From Bathynomus jamesi (lineage: Eukaryota > Arthropoda > Malacostraca > Isopoda > Cirolanidae): a stretch of 64,000 nucleotides of DNA. Location of the stretch: NCBI GenBank assembly GCA_023014485.1, contig JAJOZX010000194.1, positions 372,001 through 436,000 on the forward strand. The letters run 5' to 3'. Position numbers and translations under genes: made by a program. The notes beneath the pieces are model-generated. The model worked only from the letters and a program-made list of their open reading frames with translations, was not told where the DNA came from and ran no database searches. Positions 57,283 through 64,000 of this stretch are shown here, in pieces (the stretch's first letter is position 1; each line of letters begins with the position of its first letter).

Positions 57283-57855
57283 TATTACCAGTGTTCTGTA
57301 CATTTATACTTCTATACTACACATTGTATTTATTCCAGCCATAATAAAAGGGATAAAAAAATAGGTCAGTTTATTTCTGTCAGGTTTGCCTCTGAATTCC
57401 AGTTCCTTTCTTGGACCTTGAGTGATTGGAACTGTTTTCCCATGGAGATGATGAACTAATAAATAGATTTTCGGGAAGTAACTTACAGTTAACGTGTCGG
57501 TTGAACCTGATTAATCTCCTAGAAATAGATAGCTGACATGGGAGAATCCTGACCCAGAATTTAATAACTTGATTTGTTTAGAATTTTCAATTAGTGTGAG
57601 GATCAGAACTAGACTATAAGTGATTGATGGTGGAGTGCAGTTGGTGTGGTATCCAGAACCTAGTGTGTGTACATTAGGGTGTATCATGCTCAATTGCTCA
57701 TTGAAGGACGAATTTCAAGATTGGCAGTATGTATTCCATTGTAAAATTAAATTTTAGGAGGGGTTTGTTTTCTTGAACTTTTGCTAAAAATCACGTTTAA
57801 GAGTTCAAATTTCCACTTTTTCATTTTCTGGTTATGTACAGAACAGCTGTGCAGA
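57283..57855. other. No gene recognised
   Basis: Spacer between the Tigger-like element and the 21-bp satellite. Nothing identified. Confidence 0.4.
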
Positions 57856-57858
57856 CCA

Positions 57859-58012
57859 ATTCAATTAACCTAACCGGGCATTCAATTAACCTAACCGGGC
57901 ATTCAATTAACCTAACCGGGCATTCAATTAACCTAACCGGGCATTCAATTAACCTAACCGGGCATTCAATTAACCTAACCGGGCATTCAATTAACCTAAC
58001 AACCTAGCCGGG
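57859..58012 (+). repeat. 21-bp minisatellite, about seven copies
   Basis: The unit ATTCAATTAACCTAACCGGGC is present six times exactly, then one longer variant with an AACAACCTAG insertion. The AACCTAAC core recalls the TTAGG arthropod telomere repeat but is not a telomeric array. Confidence 0.93.
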
Positions 58013-58119
58013 CATTGGTTAATATTGGTTATTTCACCTAAATATCTTCTGATCTTTTCGTATTAGGCACTCTCTGACACATTTTGGGCAAGTTAAGGAT
58101 GAGAATAATGCCATAATTG

Positions 58120-59560
58120 ATAAAAACATCCAATGCTTTGTCTTCATCTAGGGCACATGATGAATCAAGTTCTTAAAGTCAAAATCACACGAATGGCACG
58201 TCATAATTCTATCACAAGCACCACCAAACTGAATCAATTAGAAAAAAAAAAAATAGCCACCACAAAAAACAACAAACTAATTAAGTCGCAGAGTAGCAAA
58301 AAAATAGCCCAATCAGGAAAAATGTTTTATGAAAAAAGTATGGTAAAACTTTACAAGACACCCACATTGCCATGAAACATGCTACAGTAACAAAACATCT
58401 ATCAATCGATAGAGCAGAAAAAATGGTGCAAGCAGCTATGTATCATTTTGAAAATATTAGAAAAATAAAGTTATGATACTTTGAAGCAATGTCATTTTTA
58501 GCGACATTTAGCAACAGTTTGAGATATATCTAGCAATATCTGCCAATATTTTTAGCATTTATTGGTATATCTAGCGACATTTGGCAACCCCTTCATTGCC
58601 ACACAGTTCAATTACTTCATTAGGTCAGATCTGGTCAGTTTGTGTTTTGTTGTCGAGGCATAAAGATAGATTGTTGTGACATGTCAATTACTGTGTTTTT
58701 TGATAAGTTTCACTCTAAGGATTAGGAGCTACTTAAATTTTGTGTTGAACATAAGTTACTATTGAGCAAATACTACAGTAACGAAACATATATATATCAA
58801 TTGATAGAATAGAAAAAATGGTGCAAGCAAGCTATGTATCATTTTGAAAATATTAGAAAATAAAGTTATGACACTATGAAGATGTTACTAGGCCTATCAT
58901 AACTTACATCATTTGGATCTTTTCCATTTCATGTACTATTTCCAATTTTGTTGAAAATAAGATATTTAATGTAGGGTAACTGAATGCTTGGTTAGGTCAA
59001 CTGAATGCCCTTGATGATTGGTTGTCATGATATTTTCATTAGTTTTAACGAAAATATCACAACTTAACCTAACCAATCAAGGGCATACAGTTGACCTAAC
59101 TGAGCATTCAGTTAACCTATATTAGGTTAATATGTTTTAAATGACATGGGCTAGACATGTAAATCAAAATAACTTTTTATGAGGTACCGTAGTTTTAGTC
59201 GCTTTATTCAAATTTGTCACTCATTTTTTGTGCAAACTATTGTAGAAAATAATAATAATGATGATATAAATATATATATATATATTTAGTATATTTGTAG
59301 TTTGGGGTGGTATGACATGTTACTCTGCAACTTAATTAGTTTGTTGGTTTCTGTTCTGGCTATTTTTTTTTTCTAATTGGATTCAGTTTGGTGGTGTTTA
59401 CAATAGAATTATGACGTGCCACTCATGTGGTTTCGACTTTAAGAACTTGATTCATGTGCCCTAGATGATTAATTAAATGATTAACTGAATGCCCAGTTAG
59501 GTCAACTGTACACCCTTAATGATTGGTTAGGTTAAGTTGTGATATTTTCATTACGGTAGT
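58120..59560. repeat. Foldback cluster related to the 21-bp repeat
   Basis: 58135-58250 (GAATCAAGTTCTTAAAGTC, GGCACGTCATAATTCTAT) pairs inverted with 59355-59465. 58985-59110 is a hairpin with arms of about 55 bp (TTAGGTCAACTGAATGCCC and GGGCATACAGTTGACCTAA). A block at 58400-58500 (AGAAAAAATGGTGCAAGCA) repeats directly at 58790-58890. No transposase seen. Confidence 0.75.
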
Positions 59561-60179
59561 TTAAATAAAAATGACAAGAGCAAACTTTTCTCGTTAATTT
59601 TTAGGTGTTTTGCATATTTTCTGTGGTAATGGTAACATGGTAAAAATTTTGTAGTGGGCACACTAGGGCCCCTTCGGCCCATCTGGGTGGCTCCACTGTT
59701 AATATAAACAAACCATAAATACAGTTACATGCAAAATTAAGATCCAATTGATCTCTGCAAATTGCAGATTGTCACACATCTACTAACTGTACATTAACTT
59801 CAAAACTTTGGATCTTGTGGATCATTCATCAATACCACTACTGTACTAATTGTAGACATCATATGGTTATATCATCACAAGAAGTTTTACATGGAACTAT
59901 ATAGCTATAACCTGAATAATGTAATACAAGCTCTACAGTTAAGATAAAAGGAGTAGGTAGGACTGTAAAGAGTATTTGAATGTACACCCATTTAAAGGTG
60001 TCTATGAGGCAATTGAACATAATGAGTCTTTCATACATCACAGTGCTATGGGGTGCATCGCTCAGCAGAGAAATCTCTAAATGGGGGTATAAAGACAGTA
60101 TCCCCTAACTCAAGATGCTGCCTCCTTACATCCCATCACACTGTGTGGGTGATGAGATTTACCCAAATAAAAAATAAAC

Positions 60180-60183
<4 letters not shown>

Positions 60184-60227
<44 letters not shown>
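60184..60227. repeat. (TA)n microsatellite, left of the Tc1 element
   Basis: Uninterrupted TA run directly before the transposon end. It supplied the TA target. Confidence 0.95.
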
Positions 60228-60230
<3 letters not shown>

Positions 60231-61497
60231 GGGTTGGACAAAATAATATGAACACCCGCCGATTTCACTGGTTATCTTTACGGACTGCTCAGACACAAAG
60301 TAAACGGTCAAATGACTGGCAAACCTATTTAAATGCGTAACAGAGAGTGTATACGTCATGTTATAACCCTCACGTTGTTTTTACAGATCTGAGTGAATTA
60401 TGAATTAGCAGTTATGAAAGACCTGTCAGACTTCCAAAGAGGGCAAATTGTCGGAGCGCAGATGGCTGGTGCATCGGTGACAAAAACCACTCAGATATTC
60501 AATGTATCCAGAGGAACTGTCTCTATGGTCATGTCTGCATACCAAAACCATGGAAAGACAAGCACCGACAAATGCAATAGTGGACGCAAGAAGAAGCTGT
60601 GTGATCGAGACTGCCAGGTGCTAAAGCGCAGTGTGACAAAGAACCATAAGACCACAGCTCCAAAAGTGACTGCAGAGCTTAACCAGCATCTTGCAAGCCC
60701 GGTATCGACCAGAACTGTACGTCGCGAGCTCCATGGAGCTGGATACCATGGGAGGGCTGCAATTGCCAAACCCTTCCTTTCGCACATCAACATTGAGCAG
60801 TACAGAAAATGGTGTAATGACCATAAGAATTGGTCAATGGACCGGTGGAAGAATGTAGTCTTCTCCGACGAATCCTCCTTTACGCTATTTCCATGTTCCA
60901 GTCGAGTTTACGTCTGGAGACAGCCTAAAGATGCTTATGACCCCGACTGCCTGACCCCAACCATTAAGCATGGAGGTGGATCTGTGATGGTTTGGGCAGC
61001 AATATCGTGGAATACTCTTGGCCCAGCTGTAGTACTGCATGGTAGGGTTAACGCCCAGGTCTATCTGTCAATATTGGCTGACCAGATCCATCCCATGGTC
61101 CAAACGCTGTTTCCCAATTGTGGCGCCATCTTCCAGGATGACAATGCACCAATCCACACTGCTGAGGTCATTAAAAACTGGTTTGAAGAGCATGTTAGTG
61201 ATGTAGAATGCTTGGATTGGCCTCCACAATCCCCGGATCTTAACATTATCGAGCATCTGTGGTGTCAGTTAGAGCAGCAGGTCAGAAGCCAATTCCCACC
61301 GCCGGCATCTTTGGCGGAACTGGAGCAGGGTTTGCTCGAAGAATGGCTCAGGATTCCTCTAGCCACTGTCCAAAAGCTATATGAATCAATTCCCTGACAC
61401 ATTGCAGCTGTTATTGCCGCTAAAGGAGGACCAACTCCATATTAAGAATAAAAACCACCATTTATCAAGGTGTTCATATTATTTTGTCCAACCCCTG
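60228..61497 (+). mobile_element. Complete Tc1/mariner transposon, DD36E type, 1270 bp
   Basis: Inverted ends of about 29 bp (CAGGGGTTGGACAAAATAAT and ATTATTTTGTCCAACCCCTG) match almost exactly, extending to the GAACACC / GGTGTTC words, with TA on both sides inside TA microsatellites. It holds one uninterrupted transposase gene and short flanks, so all parts needed for transposition appear present. Confidence 0.95.
60414..61397 (+). CDS. Tc1/mariner transposase, intact, DD36E catalytic spacing
   Basis: 327 residues from the first in-frame ATG at 60414 (MKDLSDFQRGQIVGAQMAGA). The frame stays open a few codons upstream without another ATG. Order: paired-type helix-turn-helix near residues 5-50 (SRGTVSMVMSAYQNHG), a GRKKKL hook, a second helix-turn-helix to about residue 110 (PVSTRTVRRELHGAGYHGRA), then the catalytic core. 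Catalytic residues are Asp in VVFSDESSF, Asp in IFQDDNAPIHT and Glu in SPDLNIIEHLW. I count 36 residues between the second Asp and the Glu, two more than classical Tc1. A DD36E group has been named Incomer in the literature, and that assignment is my inference. GGGSVMVWAAIS, the glycine-rich box, is present. No stop or frameshift. Confidence 0.95.
   Translation: MKDLSDFQRGQIVGAQMAGASVTKTTQIFNVSRGTVSMVMSAYQNHGKTSTDKCNSGRKKKLCDRDCQVLKRSVTKNHKTTAPKVTAELNQHLASPVSTRTVRRELHGAGYHGRAAIAKPFLSHINIEQYRKWCNDHKNWSMDRWKNVVFSDESSFTLFPCSSRVYVWRQPKDAYDPDCLTPTIKHGGGSVMVWAAISWNTLGPAVVLHGRVNAQVYLSILADQIHPMVQTLFPNCGAIFQDDNAPIHTAEVIKNWFEEHVSDVECLDWPPQSPDLNIIEHLWCQLEQQVRSQFPPPASLAELEQGLLEEWLRIPLATVQKLYESIP

Positions 61498-61499
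<2 letters not shown>

Positions 61500-61541
<42 letters not shown>
61500..61541. repeat. (TA)n microsatellite, right of the Tc1 element
   Basis: TA run after the transposon, then a T tract at 61543-61554. It is the other half of the target array. Confidence 0.95.
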
Positions 61542-61550
<9 letters not shown>

Positions 61551-61554
61551 TTTT

Positions 61555-61882
61555 AAGTTCGGGAAGAACCAATTCGCCTCTATTTAAAAGGGCATATCTC
61601 AGCGGAAAAACAAAGAAAAAGTGAGAGGAAAGACAGAGGAAAAAGAAAGGGTAGAGGGGACAGTCGAAGTGGAAAAAGACCAAGGATGACAAGGACTGCA
61701 GGGTCAAGCCCCATCATCCTTGGGTGCTAGGGCCGGGAGGGCGCACGTGAAACCTCCAGGAACAAGCACGTACAAACGAGCATAAAGAGCACTCAAGAGC
61801 ACGAGCTTAGAACCCCCTTGCGGGGATATATATATATATATATATTTTTTTTTTGTATTGGGGCGTTTACCGCCACTTCCTG

Positions 61883-61943
<61 letters not shown>

Positions 61944-61945
61944 GG
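61555..61945. repeat. Unassigned repeat-like segment between TA arrays
   Basis: GC-richer block (GGGCATATCTCAGCGG; GGGCCGGGAGGGCGCACGTG) bounded by TA arrays at 61824-61849 and 61884-61940. It looks like part of an interspersed repeat, but no boxes or coding were identified. Confidence 0.4.
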
Positions 61946-62360
61946 GTTCACAAACCTCTTCTCTACACCATTACCAGTTCCAGCAAAACATCATTACCAA
62001 ATACCTCTTTCAGTCATTAATTTATCTAGTTCATTCTTAAAAGTCTCCAAAGTATGACTTCTTCATCTAAGCTATTCCAGAATTTTACTATTCTATTTCA
62101 AATACTATGTTGTATTAACTATGATTTACATCTTTGCTAAAAAAGCTTAAAGGCTATGGCCTCTTGTCCTATCATTATGATCCTTTGTAAAAAGAGAGTG
62201 GAAGTCTATATTATCTAACTCATTTATTATTTCATATACTTCTATCATATCACCTTGTAACCTTCTTCACTTTAGGGAAAACATGTTTAGGTGCTGCAAT
62301 CTCTCTTTGTAACTAAGGTCATTTGCAACATAATTACCCTCCATTAAATCTCTAATTTTC
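61945..62360 (-). pseudogene. CR1-like LINE C-terminal fragment
   Basis: Minus strand: DLSYKERLQHLNMFSLK, stop, RRLQGDMIEVYEIINELDNI, then a DRTRGHSL motif near 62170 and LETFKNELDKLMTERGIW near 62010. This is the post-RT region of CR1-type elements (an L..L..R.R.D.I..YKI pattern). Several stops. Only the last part survives. Confidence 0.7.
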
Positions 62361-62565
62361 AACAAAATTGGAAACAGTATATGAAACAAAAAAGATCCAA
62401 ATTGAATGAGCTATGATAGGCCTAGTAACATCTTCATAGTGTCATAACTTTATTTCCTAATGCTTGCACCATTTTTTCTGCTCTATCAATTGATATACGT
62501 TTCATTACTGTAGCATGTTTCATGGGAAGGCGGGTATCTTGTAAAGTTTTACCAAAATTAATCGA
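62345..62565 (-). repeat. Inverted copy of the 58.3-59.0 kb repeat
   Basis: The reverse complement contains GAAACATGCTACAGTAA, AGAAAAAATGGTGCAAGCA and ATGAAGATGTTACTAGGCCT, matching 58370-58440 and 58790-58990. It shows the same repeat family on the opposite strand. Confidence 0.8.
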
Positions 62566-62875
62566 AACCTACGTGAAAATTATTGACTACTCAATTAGGT
62601 TAGTTTATTTCATATATATTATGTGCATTTAGGTGATAAATCCCACAGCTCAACACAAGTGTTGTGGGATATAGGGAGGCAGCATCTTGGGTTAGGGGAT
62701 ACACTCTGTCCTTACACACCCCATTTAAAGAGATTCCTCTGCTGAGCAGTGCCCCCCATAGTACTGCGAGGTATTGAAAAACTCATCATCTTCACTTGCC
62801 CCACAAACACCTTTAAATGGGAGCACACACATTTCTACATTACCGTACAGTCTTTACAGCCACACCTACACTTTT

Positions 62876-64000
62876 CTTCCTAAGTATATATATATTGTAA
62901 TGTATATGGTTGTAAATTGTGACTTGGTCCGCAATTGATATGGACTGTGACTTATTTTTGGTTGGCAAAGTAATGGTATTGATGGGTACCATAATGAAAT
63001 TGACTGGATTCTTTAGATCTGATATATTTGCATGTTGGTTATAAATAGATATACAGTGTAACATATTTGTGGATAGTAGCCTATTATGACTTTGATCCTC
63101 TGGATCCAGAGATTCTATCTCTAATTTTAAATTGATAATTAGTTTTAAATTGATAATTAATTAGTTTTGTAAAAATTAGGGTAATTATTCGTTTTAGTAC
63201 TCCCTCTCCTTTCTGGACCAAAATATTTTTCTGGTGTTTTTTGTTATGATTTGTTGTGATTTGTTCAAATCTAAAGTTTGTTTCTTTGGGAAATAAGCCA
63301 TTTTTCAGAAATTTTCAATTTTAAAATTTCTCAAAAACACTCGTATTCAAAAGAAATGAAGGCTAAATTTAAACAAAAAATATCAGAAAAATATGTTTTA
63401 CCTAACCTAAGCTTGTATTAATTGATAGTAATCCAACTCTCAACCTTCACAAGCCATAGCAAAAAATGAACTGAAGCAGCATTTTAAAATGAGTATGCAT
63501 TATGAGAGATTCAAAATGCATCTCTGATTGGTCAGATAAGGTCACATGAAACAAAGACCAGATTTAATTGGCTGATTTGACCCGTTTCCAAATGTCGCTG
63601 AGAGATCTCCCCCCCATAAAACCTGGAGGAGGACAGAGAGCGGCAAAATTTTAACCGAAGAAAGAGACAAATACTGGGTCAATGGCCTGTAATGGCTGGT
63701 TATCTAAGTCTTTTTTTTTTTTTTTTTTTTAATAATTATTATATTTCCTTGATTTTTATCAGTTTCCCTGAGGTTTCAAGGTGTCCTGAATACGAATTTA
63801 TATGTTAAATTGTCATAGAATCTCTCCTTCTATCGAAAACGAAGGGAGCATTAAAACGAATATTAACCAAAATTGGTTGTTGCCAATGTACAGGCAGTTT
63901 TTACATAGTAGAGCCACCTCGATGGGCCAAAGTGGCCCCTAGTGTGCCCACTATAAAAAATTTGTATGTTCTTCTAGGTCAACTGTACGCCCTTGACGAT
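62876..64000. other. AT-rich end of window
   Basis: No gene seen. Contains a T tract at 63712-63730. From 63905 to the end lie words of the 59-kb repeat (GTGTGCCCACTATA; AGGTCAACTGTACGCCC), cut by the window edge. Confidence 0.5.

Larger units (their letters stand above)
59630..62875. repeat. Long inverted-repeat pair around the Tc1 element
   Basis: 59965-60184 (CATTTAAAGGTGTCTATGAG; AAGATGCTGCCTCCTTACAT) pairs inverted with 62600-62875 (CCACAAACACCTTTAAATGG; GGAGGCAGCATCTTGGGTTA). A further arm near 59640-59700 pairs with 63908-63960 through GTGGGCACACTAGGGCC. Interior 60185-62600 holds TA arrays, the Tc1 element and a LINE fragment. Confidence 0.75.

Noticed and set aside
57859..58012. Interstitial telomere
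   Set aside because: The 21-bp unit contains AACCTAAC but is not a run of TTAGG, so it is a minisatellite.
1..64000. CRISPR arrays, operons, phage or bacterial defence systems
   Set aside because: The spliced ARPC1 gene, SINEs and LINEs show nuclear animal DNA. The tandem arrays have no spacers.

Overview
This is an animal nuclear genome window: a single conserved gene with long introns, packed with transposon remnants, simple-sequence arrays and foldback repeats. I infer an arthropod, most likely a decapod or other malacostracan crustacean. The reasons are the arthropod-like protein, dense di- and tetranucleotide arrays, AACCT/TTAGG-flavoured satellite units, tRNA-derived SINEs, and many CR1/jockey-like, Penelope-like, Tc1/mariner and hAT remnants. 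The species cannot be settled from the sequence alone.

The host gene is ARPC1, the WD40 subunit of the actin-nucleating Arp2/3 complex, on the minus strand. I rebuilt it as eight coding exons between 44602 and 6778. All junctions are GT-AG and in phase, giving 1101 nt and 366 codons plus a stop. Its introns total about 36.7 kb, and two of them (6977-19143 and 25469-43407) hold most of the mobile DNA.

Layout. 1-3230: AT-rich, no gene seen. 3230-6348: a decayed two-part ORF of an uncharacterised multicopy family, split by a hAT MITE with a perfect 8-bp target duplication. 6778-19143: last ARPC1 exon and intron 7, with three LINE remnants, a nested mariner/Tc1 pair and a deleted mariner. 19144-25468: ARPC1 exons 7 to 3, a small MITE and a LINE in intron 4. 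25469-43407: intron 2, with a TAAG array, three mariner-type elements, foldbacks, tRNA-derived repeats including a four-unit palindrome, two outward-facing Penelope-like 3' ends, a long pseudogene containing forty perfect copies of a 14-bp unit, and a 3.7-kb hAT. 43408-44602: exons 2 and 1. 44682-64000: upstream DNA with an element of unclear superfamily, Tigger/pogo remnants, a CR1-like LINE, piggyBac pieces, a satellite and foldback cluster, and a Tc1/mariner element with an intact DD36E transposase inside a TA microsatellite.

Nearly every transposon ORF is broken. The exception is the Tc1/mariner transposase at 60414-61397, the best candidate for a recently active element. I see no operon-like or immune-type system. 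The unusual content is the rearranged, nested repeats.
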